Shown here piece by piece: positions 46,565 through 56,191 of a stretch of DNA of 64,000 nt. The DNA is from Arsukibacterium sp. (GTDB taxonomy: Bacteria; Pseudomonadota; Gammaproteobacteria; Enterobacterales; Alteromonadaceae), in assembly GCF_018402695.1 (NCBI RefSeq), contig NZ_JAGYIM010000019.1, forward strand, positions 310,001 to 374,000, in the 5' to 3' direction. Within the stretch, counting starts at the first letter, position 1. The number at the start of each line of letters is the position of its first letter. The translations under genes and the position numbers were made by a program. The notes beneath the pieces were generated by a model. That model worked only from the letters and a program-made list of their open reading frames with translations, was not told where the DNA came from and made no database searches.

Positions 46565-49528
46565 ATGCCACAACTTATCCGTAAACAGCGCCGGCTGATC
46601 ATCGTCGTAATCCTGCTGATTTTTACCGTGACCCTGGTGGTTAGCCTTAGCCTGGTTAATTATCTGTCCGAGCAACGCCAACAGCAGCAGCGGCGTCAGG
46701 TAAGCGCCAGCGCCAGTGCCTTCGCTTATGCACTGCAACAAGAGCTAAGCCGGGAACTCAGCGCCAGCAATGCGCTGGCAGCCTTTGTCAGACAACAAAA
46801 AGGAGATCTCAGCCAGTTTGACCAGTTCGCCAGTACCCTCTTCTCCTTTTATCAGAATGTCACCGCGCTTTCATTGGCACCGGACGGGGTAGTCGCAGCC
46901 GTGTATCCGTTGCCGGGCAACCAAGATCTGCTGGGTTACAAGATTACGGCTGATCCGCAACAGGCCAGCGCAGCCCGGGCCAGCCGGAACAGCACCGCCA
47001 TTAGCGTGACTGGCCCCTATCAACTGAAACAGGGTGGCGAGGGGGTCATTGGCCGGCTGGCAGTTTATCTGGACCCTGCACAACAGGAATGGTGGGGATT
47101 AGTAAATGTCACCTTACGTCTGGCCGACCTGAAAAGTTTGCAGCGGCTCGATGACCTGCAACAGCAGGGCCTGCGTTTTAAGCTGGAGCGATTGCAGTCT
47201 GACGATACTCCTCAGACTATCCGTCAGTCAGGTGCTAGCATTTTCCACGATCCGGTCGTGCAGCTAATTGAGCTTGGTCAAGTCCGCTGGCAGCTGCAGC
47301 TCGTCCCTAAAAATGGCTGGGGCGACAAATACGCTGATTACCGGCAGCGACTGCTGGCTCTATTATTCAGCGCTATGCTGGCAGCGCTGGTTGCACAGCT
47401 TATTCAGACCCAAATGCATAAATATCAGCTGGAACGAACGGTCCGACAGCGCACCGCCGCCCTGCACACCGAGCTGCAGCGACAAAAATCTTTTATCGCC
47501 GCGTCGAATAGTGGCAGCTGGGAGCTTCAGCGACAGTCCAATCAGCTAACTGCAAGTAGCGAATACTATGCCATGCTGGGCTATCAAAAGAGCGAGTTTA
47601 ACGACAACCAACCAAACAATCTCAGCAGCTGCTGGACTAACTTATTGCATCCAGCGGATAAAGCCAAGGCCTGTGCCGCGTTTCACCACTACCTGCAGCA
47701 GAGTGAACCAGACAGCACCTATGACAACACCTTCCGGATGCGTCACGCTGATGGCAGTTGGCGCTGGATTTTGTCGCGCGGTAAAACGCTGCTCGATGAG
47801 CAGGGCCAGAAAACTGCGTTAACTGTTGGTATTCATCTGGATATTACCGAACGCAAAGAAGCCGAATTAACCCTGCAATTACTGGCCAGAATGTTTGAGC
47901 AAAGCTCAGAGGGCGTGCTGATAACAGATGCTGAACAAAAAATTGTAATGGTAAACCAGGCTTTCAGTAAGATCAGTGGTTACACCGCCGGTGAGGTGTT
48001 GGGGCAAAATCCGAAAATACTGGCCTCCGGCCGGCAAGACAAGAACTTCTATGAACATATGTGGCAGGCTATTGCCCAGCAAGGCAGCTGGCAGGGGGAA
48101 ATCTGGAACCGGCGCAAAGACGGCAGCCCCTATCCGGAGTGGCTGTCGATCAGCCAGATCACTGATGAGCACAATCAAATTAGTCATTATGTTGCGCTGT
48201 TCAGTGATATCAGCCAATACAAGGAAGATGAAGCGCAAATAAAATTTCTGGCGCAGTTTGACCCGCTTACCCAGCTACCCAACCGCAGCCTGTTGATGGA
48301 CCGTACCGAGCAAGCCATATTGCATGCCGAACGCAATGGTCAGCCACTGGCCATGCTGTTTATGGACTTGGATCGTTTCAAACAGATAAATGAGAGCCTG
48401 GGACATGAGACAGGAGACGATTTACTCGTTCAGGTGGCGCATCGTCTGCGCAAGTTGTGCCGGGCGGAAGACACCCTGTGCCGGCTGGGTGGCGATGAGT
48501 TTGTGTTGGTATTGCCCGATACCGATGCCAATGGTGCGGCCCACTTAGCTGAGCGGATGTTACCGTTAATTTTACAACCTTATTATCTGGCGGAACAAGA
48601 ATTGACCTTATCGGTATCGATCGGCATCGCCATGTACCCGGAGGATGGTCAGCAATTCCAGCAATTGTATAAGCATGCTGATATTGCGATGTATAAAGCT
48701 AAAGAAAGCGGCCGCAACCGTTATTCCTTTTTCACTGCCGATATGCAGCAATTTCATACCCGCAATTTACTGTTAGAAAATGCACTGCGCCGGGCCATTG
48801 AGCGCGATCAGCTCAGCCTGGTTTATCAGCCGCAGTATTCTCTGGTTCATCATCAGTTAATTGGCTTTGAAGCCCTACTGCGCTGGTATCACGATGATTT
48901 TGGTGAGGTCTCACCAGCCGAATTTATACCACTGGCTGAGCGCAACGGTTTAATCGTTGCTATTGGTGAATGGGTTATTATTACCGCGCTGCAGCAGCTG
49001 GCACAGTGGCATAGTGCTGGCTACCGGCATTTAAATATGGCAATTAATTTATCCAGTATTCAATTTCGTCAACAGAACTTACAACAATATGTCAGGAATG
49101 CTATCGAGTTCAGTGGGGTACCAGCAGCCAATGTCGAACTGGAAATTACTGAGAGCGCGATGGCTGAGCAACCTGAGCAGGCAATTGCACTTATTGCCGA
49201 GCTTCAAGCCAGTGGTCTTAATATTGCTATTGATGATTTTGGCACCGGCTATTCTTCGCTCAGCTATCTTAAAAGATTTGCACTGAACAAATTAAAGATA
49301 GATCAGTCCTTTGTACGCGACTTACTGACAGACAATCAGGATAAGGCTATTGTAAACGCCATTATTAATATGGCTGGGAATCTCGGTTTGAAAACCATAG
49401 CTGAAGGGGTTGAAACCAAAGCACAACGCGACTTGTTAATCCAACTGGGTTGTGACGAAATCCAGGGATATTATTACAGTAAACCATTAGCCGCAGCTGA
49501 AGCCAGCAAGTTTATTCAACAACAATAA
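46565..49528 (+). CDS. Membrane CHASE-PAS-PAS-GGDEF-EAL protein
   Basis: 987 residues. Transmembrane helix at about 12-34, a periplasmic CHASE-type sensor (about 55-240), a second helix near 260-282, then two PAS/PAC domains (about 315-430 and 440-565). The GGDEF domain has its motif CRLGGDEFVLV near residue 642, preceded by an RAED I-site. The EAL domain has FEALLRW, IDDFGTGYSS and KTIAEGVET. Both signature sets are intact, so it could make and degrade c-di-GMP; the I-site should give feedback inhibition. Divergent from the Fur-controlled PepSY operon. Confidence 0.93.
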   Translation: MPQLIRKQRRLIIVVILLIFTVTLVVSLSLVNYLSEQRQQQQRRQVSASASAFAYALQQELSRELSASNALAAFVRQQKGDLSQFDQFASTLFSFYQNVTALSLAPDGVVAAVYPLPGNQDLLGYKITADPQQASAARASRNSTAISVTGPYQLKQGGEGVIGRLAVYLDPAQQEWWGLVNVTLRLADLKSLQRLDDLQQQGLRFKLERLQSDDTPQTIRQSGASIFHDPVVQLIELGQVRWQLQLVPKNGWGDKYADYRQRLLALLFSAMLAALVAQLIQTQMHKYQLERTVRQRTAALHTELQRQKSFIAASNSGSWELQRQSNQLTASSEYYAMLGYQKSEFNDNQPNNLSSCWTNLLHPADKAKACAAFHHYLQQSEPDSTYDNTFRMRHADGSWRWILSRGKTLLDEQGQKTALTVGIHLDITERKEAELTLQLLARMFEQSSEGVLITDAEQKIVMVNQAFSKISGYTAGEVLGQNPKILASGRQDKNFYEHMWQAIAQQGSWQGEIWNRRKDGSPYPEWLSISQITDEHNQISHYVALFSDISQYKEDEAQIKFLAQFDPLTQLPNRSLLMDRTEQAILHAERNGQPLAMLFMDLDRFKQINESLGHETGDDLLVQVAHRLRKLCRAEDTLCRLGGDEFVLVLPDTDANGAAHLAERMLPLILQPYYLAEQELTLSVSIGIAMYPEDGQQFQQLYKHADIAMYKAKESGRNRYSFFTADMQQFHTRNLLLENALRRAIERDQLSLVYQPQYSLVHHQLIGFEALLRWYHDDFGEVSPAEFIPLAERNGLIVAIGEWVIITALQQLAQWHSAGYRHLNMAINLSSIQFRQQNLQQYVRNAIEFSGVPAANVELEITESAMAEQPEQAIALIAELQASGLNIAIDDFGTGYSSLSYLKRFALNKLKIDQSFVRDLLTDNQDKAIVNAIINMAGNLGLKTIAEGVETKAQRDLLIQLGCDEIQGYYYSKPLAAAEASKFIQQQ

Positions 49529-49573
49529 GCTGGTTGCTCAGCAACTCAGCGTAGGGTAACAGCTAAGTTACAA

Positions 49574-49598
49574 CAAAAAAGGTGCCGAAGCACCTTCC
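49574..49598 (-). terminator. Rho-independent terminator of folE
   Basis: On the minus strand AAGGTGC-TTCG-GCACCTT followed by TTTTG. Stable UUCG-type tetraloop. Lies just after the folE stop; the convergent GGDEF/EAL gene ends 45 nt away. Confidence 0.88.
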
Positions 49599-49621
49599 AT
49601 GTTGCAATTGAAACGGCGAGC

Positions 49622-50266
49622 TCAATAGCGGGCAAGGAACTCGGCACGAGTGCGGCCATCATCCTTAAATATGCCGCCAAGAGCAGTAGTCTGGGTTTTT
49701 GAATTCATATCCATTACCCCACGTGACTTTACGCAGTAATGCACCGCTTCCATTGTAACCGCCACATCTTTGGTTTGCAGCAGGGTTTGCAGCGCCAATA
49801 AAATCTGCTGGGTCAACCGCTCCTGCACTTGCGGGCGCTGGGCAAAAAACCGGACAATCCGGTTTATTTTCGATAAGCCGATAATTCTGCCTTGCGGAAT
49901 ATATGCCACAGTGGCACTGCCGTCGATGGTAACGAAATGATGTTCACAGGTACTGGTAAAACTGATGTCTTTTACCTTCACCATCTCCCGCACCTGCATT
50001 TTATTTTCAATCAACGCGATTTTTGGAAAGTTCTGATAATTCAGACCACCAAAAACTTCATCAACATACATTTTTGCAATGCGATGTGGTGTTTCACTTA
50101 AACTGTCATCGGTTAAATCCAGGCCAAGCGTACTGACAACCTCTGTCATTAACTGCGAGATTTTCTGATATTTTTCATCTCTGGACAGGCCATTGTCCAG
50201 CATTGGGGTTTCAAGACCCTGTGCTTCAAGTGCGCTACGCACCAAGACGGCTTCTTCTGACAACAT
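49622..50266 (-). CDS. folE: GTP cyclohydrolase I
   Basis: First step of tetrahydrofolate synthesis: GTP to dihydroneopterin triphosphate. 214 residues. Zinc ligands in [13 protein letters not shown] (Cys, His) and [10 protein letters not shown] (Cys); active-site region [16 protein letters not shown]. Matches E. coli FolE in length and ending. Upstream gap of about 110 bp to the DUF2750 gene. Confidence 0.96.
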   Translation of the reverse strand: MLSEEAVLVRSALEAQGLETPMLDNGLSRDEKYQKISQLMTEVVSTLGLDLTDDSLSETPHRIAKMYVDEVFGGLNYQNFPKIALIENKMQVREMVKVKDISFTSTCEHHFVTIDGSATVAYIPQGRIIGLSKINRIVRFFAQRPQVQERLTQQILLALQTLLQTKDVAVTMEAVHYCVKSRGVMDMNSKTQTTALGGIFKDDGRTRAEFLARY

Positions 50267-50379
50267 ACTTTAAATCCAACTAAGGGTAATGTGATGCTTT
50301 TACGGCAGAACAAAACCATTAGTTTAGTAATTAACTCAACTTTATATTAAATACCCTGCAGTCCCCGTTTTACCGGTAA

Positions 50380-50733
50380 CTACTGAACCCGTGCCAATGA
50401 TTCCAGTAACTCGCGTGGTTCTACTTCCGGGCCGTTTAACGACTCATCCCAGTTAGTACCAATTAATACACCATCGTCATACATTTCTTTTAACCAGCCT
50501 TCGCAAAATACATCCAGTGGAATGGCTTCCGGCTTATAGCCAGCCCATTCATCTGAGCAGTGAGCCTGGGCATCAGCTTTGTTAGACCAGAACGGCATGA
50601 CATCGGTTTCTTCAAACTCGACAGACTCTACCACCAATAAATCTTCGCCATCGGCCAGTGTCCAGACAACGCCATTGGTTTTGGCTTCTTCAACAAATTT
50701 CTGATAACTCGGATCGTGTTCAAACTCGGCCAT
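50380..50733 (-). CDS. DUF2750-type small protein
   Basis: 117 residues, acidic. Pattern YQKFVEEAKTNGVVWTLAD, MPFWSNKADAQAHCSDEW and YKPEAIPLDVFCEGWLKEMYD matches the DUF2750 family. No signal peptide or membrane segment. Function unknown. Confidence 0.82.
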   Translation of the reverse strand: MAEFEHDPSYQKFVEEAKTNGVVWTLADGEDLLVVESVEFEETDVMPFWSNKADAQAHCSDEWAGYKPEAIPLDVFCEGWLKEMYDDGVLIGTNWDESLNGPEVEPRELLESLARVQ

Positions 50734-50890
50734 AACTTACCTGCATTTCAGTAGCTAATAATGGCTGCTATTAGAACAGATTTAGCGGGTAAAAAGCCAT
50801 CATTATCGTTGCTGTAGCCTGTGGCTTTCCCTGATGCCTGAAAATGACGTACAATTTGCGCCATCCTTAATAACTGGTAGCAAGAACACT

Positions 50891-52552
50891 ATGGCGCAAT
50901 ATATTTATTCCATGCATCGGGTGTCGAAAGTTGTCCCACCGAAAAAAACCATCCTAAAAGATATCTCTCTGTCGTTTTTCCCTGGCGCCAAAATTGGCGT
51001 ACTGGGTTTGAACGGTGCCGGTAAATCTACCCTGCTGCGGATTATGGCCGGGGTTGATACCGAGTTTGAAGGTGAAGCGCGGCCACTGGCCGGTACCAAA
51101 ATTGGCTATCTGCCGCAGGAACCAGTGCTGGATACCAGCAAAACCGTACGGGAAATTGTTGAAGAAGCGGTCTCTGATGTTAAAGAGGCGTTTAGCAAGC
51201 TGGATCAGGTATACGCTGCTTATGCAGAAGAAAACGCAGATTTTGACGCGCTGGCCCGTGAGCAAGGTGAGCTGGAAGCACTTATTCAGGCCAAAGATGG
51301 CCATAACCTGGACAACACCCTGGAGCGGGCTGCAGATGCGCTGCGCTTACCACCGTGGGATGCCAATATTGGCCATTTGTCGGGTGGCGAGCGGCGTCGG
51401 GTAGCAATATGCCGGCTGTTACTGGAACGGCCCGACATGCTGCTGCTGGATGAGCCAACCAACCACCTGGATGCCGAATCGGTGGCCTGGCTCGAGCGTT
51501 TCCTGCATGATTACCCCGGCACCGTGGTTGCCATTACCCACGACCGCTATTTCCTGGACAACGTTGCCGGCTGGATTTTAGAGCTGGACCGGGGTTATGG
51601 CATTCCATGGGAAGGCAATTACTCGTCCTGGCTGGAGCAAAAAGACGCCCGCTTGCAGCAGGAAGAGAAAACTGAAAACGCCCGTCAGCGTTCGATCAAG
51701 CAGGAACTGGAGTGGGTACGCACTAACCCCAAAGGCCGCCATGCTAAAAGTAAAGCGAGGATGGCCCGCTTTGAAGAACTGCAAAGCCAGGAATTTCAGA
51801 AACGGAATGAAACCAACGAGCTGTTTATCCCACCCGGCCCACGCCTTGGCGATAAAGTACTGGAAGTCAGTCACCTGCGTAAATCCTTTGCTGATCGTTT
51901 GCTAATCAACGACTTGAGCTTTAGTGTACCTAAAGGCGCCATAGTCGGTATTATTGGCCCGAATGGCGCGGGTAAATCGACGTTGTTTAAAATGATTACC
52001 GGCAGTGAACAACCTGATAGCGGCAGCATTGAAATTGGTGACACCGTGCAGGTCGCCAGTGTCGATCAGTTCCGCGACAGCATGAACCCAAAAAATACGG
52101 TATGGCAGGAAATCTCTAATGGCCAGGATATGCTGCAAATTGGCAATTTTCAGATCCCCAGCCGGGCGTATGTCGGCCGTTTTAACTTCAAAGGCAACGA
52201 CCAGCAGAAGTTTATCGGCGAGTTGTCCGGTGGTGAGCGCAACCGGGTGCATTTAGCCGCGTTGTTAAAAGCCGGTGGCAATATGCTGTTACTGGATGAA
52301 CCCACCAACGACTTAGACGTGGAAACACTGCGCGCCCTGGAGAATGCCCTGCTCGATTTCCCGGGCTGTGCCATGGTGATCTCGCACGACCGCTGGTTTC
52401 TGGACCGCATTGCCACCCATATTCTGGATTACCGGGATGAAGGCCAGGTTAACTTCTTCGAAGGTAACTATTCAGACTACGAAGCCTGGCTTAAAGCCAC
52501 ATACGGCGCGGCAGCACTGGAGCCACACCGGATTAAATATAAGAAAATTTAA
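50891..52552 (+). CDS. ettA: EttA, energy-dependent translational throttle ABC-F protein
   Basis: Ribosome-bound ABC-F ATPase that gates the first peptide bond according to energy level. 553 residues from the ATG at 50891; the ORF extends 19 codons upstream but those do not match the family start AQYIYSMHRVSKVVPPKK. Two ABC domains with Walker A GLNGAGKSTLL and GPNGAGKSTLF, signature LSGGERRRVA and LSGGERNRV, and the EttA arm between them (NPKGRHAKSKARMARFEEL). No transmembrane segment. Confidence 0.96.
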   Translation: MAQYIYSMHRVSKVVPPKKTILKDISLSFFPGAKIGVLGLNGAGKSTLLRIMAGVDTEFEGEARPLAGTKIGYLPQEPVLDTSKTVREIVEEAVSDVKEAFSKLDQVYAAYAEENADFDALAREQGELEALIQAKDGHNLDNTLERAADALRLPPWDANIGHLSGGERRRVAICRLLLERPDMLLLDEPTNHLDAESVAWLERFLHDYPGTVVAITHDRYFLDNVAGWILELDRGYGIPWEGNYSSWLEQKDARLQQEEKTENARQRSIKQELEWVRTNPKGRHAKSKARMARFEELQSQEFQKRNETNELFIPPGPRLGDKVLEVSHLRKSFADRLLINDLSFSVPKGAIVGIIGPNGAGKSTLFKMITGSEQPDSGSIEIGDTVQVASVDQFRDSMNPKNTVWQEISNGQDMLQIGNFQIPSRAYVGRFNFKGNDQQKFIGELSGGERNRVHLAALLKAGGNMLLLDEPTNDLDVETLRALENALLDFPGCAMVISHDRWFLDRIATHILDYRDEGQVNFFEGNYSDYEAWLKATYGAAALEPHRIKYKKI

Positions 52553-52582
52553 ACGGTTGGTGAAGCCGCTACATGATAAATC

Positions 52583-52600
52583 GGGCCGCGAACGCGGCCT
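52583..52600. terminator. GC-rich hairpin after ettA
   Basis: GGCCGCG-AA-CGCGGCC arms. No T run, so it is a possible terminator or a 3' structure only. Confidence 0.45.
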
Positions 52601-52735
52601 GACTACTTTGAATCCTCTGTTTAACAGTGCATTTATTTTATCCCTGACCGCGTTCCACTCGACTTGGCACCAGTTGACAAGTCACAGCCGCCCTGTTGTT
52701 ATAACGCCACTTTATTTTTACTACAACAGACTTCT

Positions 52736-53419
52736 ATGACTGCCAACACTTCTTCAATTAACGTTGTTAAACTACTGCTTATTGCCAGTGTAAGTTGGCT
52801 GGTGGCCGCGTGTTCTGAGCCCACTGCACCTGCAGACACCAGTAAGCAGGCCAAGGTACAACAAACCAATCCGGCACCATTGCAGTTTGAGCAAGGTGTC
52901 CATTATAAGCTGGTTGACAATATCGATGCTGAAAATGCCAAGCCGCCTTATCTGGTGCAATATTTCTGGTTTGGTTGTCAGCATTGCCAGCAGTTTGAAC
53001 CGGTACTGGAAGCCATTATGCTACGCCGGCCAGAGCTTAGCCTGGTGCGCAAACATGCTGCTGCAGTACCGCATTGGCAAACTGACGCCCGGATTTTTTA
53101 CAGCTTACAACAAATGGGGCTGGAGCATTTAACCGACCCGTTGTTTAAGCTTTATGAAGAAAAACGCCAACTGACACCGGTTGATTTACAGCAGTTTTTA
53201 AACAGCCATCAGGTCGATCAGCCAAGGTTTTTTGATATTGCTGAAAACAGCGAGCAGGTGGTTAACAAAATGCGCCGCAGTGCCAGCGAAATGCAACAGA
53301 ATAAAATCAATGGTGTGCCGGCATTAGTGGTAAATGGTCGCTATTTAATTACGCCCAATGCTGATATTAACAGCCTGGAGGCTTATCTGGCGCTGATCGA
53401 TTATCTGCAAACCAAATAG
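52736..53419 (+). CDS. DsbA-like lipoprotein with a CQHC active site
   Basis: 227 residues from the ATG at 52736; a longer in-frame start at 52664 would precede the signal peptide. Lipoprotein signal with lipobox VAAC (Cys26), a short linker and a thioredoxin-fold DsbA domain with active site CQHC at C81-C84 (YFWFGCQHCQQF). The cis-proline loop is NGVPALVVNGRY. Typical DsbA has CPHC and is soluble, so this is an anchored variant. Probably a periplasmic oxidase or isomerase; the partner DsbB is not in the window. Confidence 0.87.
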   Translation: MTANTSSINVVKLLLIASVSWLVAACSEPTAPADTSKQAKVQQTNPAPLQFEQGVHYKLVDNIDAENAKPPYLVQYFWFGCQHCQQFEPVLEAIMLRRPELSLVRKHAAAVPHWQTDARIFYSLQQMGLEHLTDPLFKLYEEKRQLTPVDLQQFLNSHQVDQPRFFDIAENSEQVVNKMRRSASEMQQNKINGVPALVVNGRYLITPNADINSLEAYLALIDYLQTK

Positions 53420-53435
53420 CCCTAGCCTGTTTCAA

Positions 53436-53489
53436 GGGGATAAGCGGCCGGGGGTCTGAATGGGCCAGTATAATAGCCCCGCTTATCCT
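53436..53489. terminator. Hairpin downstream of the DsbA-like gene
   Basis: GGATAAGCGG and its perfect complement CCGCTTATCC flank a loop of about 30 nt. No clean T run. It ends shortly before the promoter of the next gene. Confidence 0.45.
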
Positions 53490-53498
53490 AAAATCTTG

Positions 53499-53544
53499 TT
53501 GCAACTGTTGTTAGCTGTGATATTGTAACTGATAACTATTATCA
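53499..53544 (+). promoter_or_regulatory. Promoter with near-perfect Fur box upstream of the DUF6746-like gene
   Basis: TTGCAA, 16 nt, TATTGT at 53499-53526, then a Fur box TGATAACTATTATCA at 53530-53544 that matches the 7-1-7 core at 14 of 15 positions (the free middle base counted) and overlaps the predicted start. It ends 18 nt before the gene. Confidence 0.72.
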
Positions 53545-53562
53545 TCTGTAGCAAGAGGTTTT

Positions 53563-53937
53563 ATGAAAACGGCTATTACCCTAACCACCGCGTTATTTCT
53601 GGCAGCTTTTACGTTCGGCAGCATAGCGGATCAGCCGCGGCCTGATCATTTTCAAGGCCAGCAAGCAGCCAGCCTGAGCGAAGCAATTGAATTGTTCCGG
53701 GTGAACAACAAAAAGCTTCAGCAACTGATGCAAGGCGAGCTTACCCCGGAAGCCATGGTAGAAATTCATCAACTGACCTATACCCTGGAAAATGCTCTGG
53801 AAAAAATTCACAGTGAAACAACGGATTTAAAAGACGTATTAGAAGAGGTGCATCTCGGCTCTGAAAACATGGATTATGCCAAAGTAAAACAGCAGGCTAA
53901 ACGCTATCTGGATACCGCAACCACCCTGATTAAATAA
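53563..53937 (+). CDS. Small exported helical protein, DUF6746-like
   Basis: 124 residues: signal peptide ending FGSIAD, then an all-helical mature protein (AIELFRVNNKKLQQLMQGEL; YTLENALEKIHSETTDLKDV). No cysteine in the mature part. The pattern resembles the DUF6746 group of Alteromonadales, which I cannot confirm. The Fur box directly upstream suggests iron-regulated expression. AAGAGG ribosome site. Confidence 0.75.
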   Translation: MKTAITLTTALFLAAFTFGSIADQPRPDHFQGQQAASLSEAIELFRVNNKKLQQLMQGELTPEAMVEIHQLTYTLENALEKIHSETTDLKDVLEEVHLGSENMDYAKVKQQAKRYLDTATTLIK

Positions 53938-54004
53938 GGTACCGGCTGATCCAAACTACTAAGCCAGGTATACTGTTATAAGCGGGTGTTAAGCGGAGAA
54001 GCCG

Positions 54005-54652
54005 ATGACATTTTGGCAGGGGGCAAGCTGGCTGATTTGGTTAATAGTGGTGCTGCGGTTTTTTCCGCGTGAAATTATTCCAAAACTAAAAGCAGATCCC
54101 GGTTATCAGCACCTGTGGTTTGGTTCAGTCCTGATTATTGCCCTGTTCTGGTTAGTCCAGGCAGGCATTAAACCCGGCCTGGAGTTACATTTGCTGGGGG
54201 TAACAACTCTGGTGCTTTGCCATGGCTGGCGTATCGCCTGGTTAACTGGTAGCCTTGTTGTGGTTATTCTGGTTGCTGTCGGTAACGTTAGTCTGGCTGC
54301 GGCCGGCAGTATGGCCCTGACGACGATTATATTGCCGGCATTGTTCAGTTATCTTATTTTTGTTCTGTCTTACCAGTATTTACCCCGCCATTTGTTCATC
54401 TATATTTTCGTCGCTGGCTTTGCCAACGCGGCGCTAACGATCACTTTCAAAATGTTGCTGACTGCACTCTGGCTATACTGGCAAGGACCTTATAGCTGGT
54501 CAGATATTTATCAGAATTATCTGCAGCTTGCCTTACTTATCTGGTTTGCAGAAGCCTTATTAAATGGCATGGCGATTACCCTGATGAGTGTTTACCGTCC
54601 GCACTGGCTCAGAACGTTTTATGATAATGAATATTTATCACCAGATAGCTGA
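54005..54652 (+). CDS. COG3235/CbiM-like membrane protein
   Basis: 215 residues with about six to seven hydrophobic segments. Contains GLELHLLGVTTLVLCHGWRI, a His-containing transmembrane phrase, and PALFSYLIFVLSYQYLPRHLFIYIF, in the style of CbiM-related energy-coupling-factor permeases (COG3235). Substrate unknown; no ECF ATPase adjoins. Possibly a metal carrier. Confidence 0.7.
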   Translation: MTFWQGASWLIWLIVVLRFFPREIIPKLKADPGYQHLWFGSVLIIALFWLVQAGIKPGLELHLLGVTTLVLCHGWRIAWLTGSLVVVILVAVGNVSLAAAGSMALTTIILPALFSYLIFVLSYQYLPRHLFIYIFVAGFANAALTITFKMLLTALWLYWQGPYSWSDIYQNYLQLALLIWFAEALLNGMAITLMSVYRPHWLRTFYDNEYLSPDS

Positions 54653-54693
54653 GCCCCTGAGCCCCCTCACGGTAACCAGCACTGTTTTGCCAG

Positions 54694-56046
54694 CTACACC
54701 ACGCCCTGTTGAATCATGGCATCGGCTACCCGCCGAAACCCAGCCACATTTGCGCCCAGAATAAAATTAGTGGGCTGGTCAAGTTCAACCGCAGTATCGC
54801 GGGTACGCTGGTAAATGCCCTGCATAATATCTTTAAGCTTCTGATCAACTTCCTGAAACGTCCAGCGCTGCATACTGGCATTCTGGGCCATTTCCAGCTG
54901 GCTGGTCGCCACGCCACCCGCGTTAGCTGCTTTGCCCGGAGCGTAGGCAATTTTCGCCTTGAGCAGCACATCTGCAGCATCGGCAGTGCAAGGCATATTG
55001 GCACCTTCACAGACGGCAAAACAGCCGTTATCCAACAGCGCTTTTGCATCGGCAGAGGTTAACTCGTTCTGAGTGGCACAGGGAAATGCCACCTGCCCGG
55101 CGAAACGCCATACCGCATGACCATCATCCGGGTAGCTGTCGCGGCTGATATACTCAGCGTCAGGATGGCGCTTAGCGTAATCACTCAACCTGCCCTGCTC
55201 TACTTCTTTAATCTGTTTCAAACTTTTAATATCTATACCGCTTTTTTGATAAATCGTGCCGCTGGAATCAGAGCAGGTCACCGGCTTAGCACCAAGTTCA
55301 AGTAACTTCTCTATGGTGTATATCGCGACATTACCCGCGCCGGATACCAGACACTCCTTCCCCTCCAAGGTATCATTATTCCCTTCAAGCATATGCTCAG
55401 CGAAATAAACACAGCCATAACCGGTGGCTTCCTTGCGGACCAGGGAGCCGCCCCATAATAAATCTTTACCGGTCAGTACCCCGTCAAAACGATTGGTCAG
55501 TTTTTTATACTGGCCAAACATATAGCCAATTTCGCGGGCACCCACCCCAATATCCCCGGCCGGCACGTCGGTTGTCGGGCCAATATGCCGGTATAACTCA
55601 CTCATAAAGGCCTGACAAAAGCGCATAATTTCGCCATCAGATTTACCCTTCGGGTCGAAATTAGCACCGCCTTTACCGCCACCGAGCGGCAGACCGGTCA
55701 GGGCATTTTTCAATACCTGCTCAAAGCCCAGAAATTTTATAATGCTGGCATTAACGCTCGGATGAAAGCGAATTCCGCCTTTATAAGGTCCCAGGGCAGA
55801 ATTAAACTCAACCCGATAACCCTTGTTGACCTGAACATCGCCGTTGTCATCAACCCAGGCCACCCTGAACATAATTTGCCGCTCAGGCTCTACCATACGT
55901 TCGATAATGGAATGCTTGCAAAACCGGCTGTCTTCATCGAGTACCGGCGCCAGTGAATCGAGAACTTCTTCCACAGCCTGATAAAACTCTGTTTGCGCCG
56001 GACTGCTTTTTTGCAATTTGACAATGGTATTATGGGTATAGGGCAT
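54694..56046 (-). CDS. gdhA: NADP-specific glutamate dehydrogenase
   Basis: Assimilates ammonia into glutamate with NADPH. 450 residues of the hexameric type. Glutamate-binding and catalytic lysine region LPLGGGKGGANFDPKG, GPTTDVPAGDIGVGAREIGY, and the Rossmann domain VSGAGNVAIYTIEKLLELGA are present. AAAGG ribosome site before the ATG. Single gene. Confidence 0.97.
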   Translation of the reverse strand: MPYTHNTIVKLQKSSPAQTEFYQAVEEVLDSLAPVLDEDSRFCKHSIIERMVEPERQIMFRVAWVDDNGDVQVNKGYRVEFNSALGPYKGGIRFHPSVNASIIKFLGFEQVLKNALTGLPLGGGKGGANFDPKGKSDGEIMRFCQAFMSELYRHIGPTTDVPAGDIGVGAREIGYMFGQYKKLTNRFDGVLTGKDLLWGGSLVRKEATGYGCVYFAEHMLEGNNDTLEGKECLVSGAGNVAIYTIEKLLELGAKPVTCSDSSGTIYQKSGIDIKSLKQIKEVEQGRLSDYAKRHPDAEYISRDSYPDDGHAVWRFAGQVAFPCATQNELTSADAKALLDNGCFAVCEGANMPCTADAADVLLKAKIAYAPGKAANAGGVATSQLEMAQNASMQRWTFQEVDQKLKDIMQGIYQRTRDTAVELDQPTNFILGANVAGFRRVADAMIQQGVV

Positions 56047-56191
56047 ATTTTAAACCTTTGTTGTGTAACGCAGTAGTCTGGTATAGCCTGTCCGACCCGG
56101 CAGAGTCAAATGACGTGTCTGGCAGCAACAGGGCGGCAGAAAACTACTGCTGGTACCTTTAGTTAACTATCTAACGCAATAAGTACCTGTT

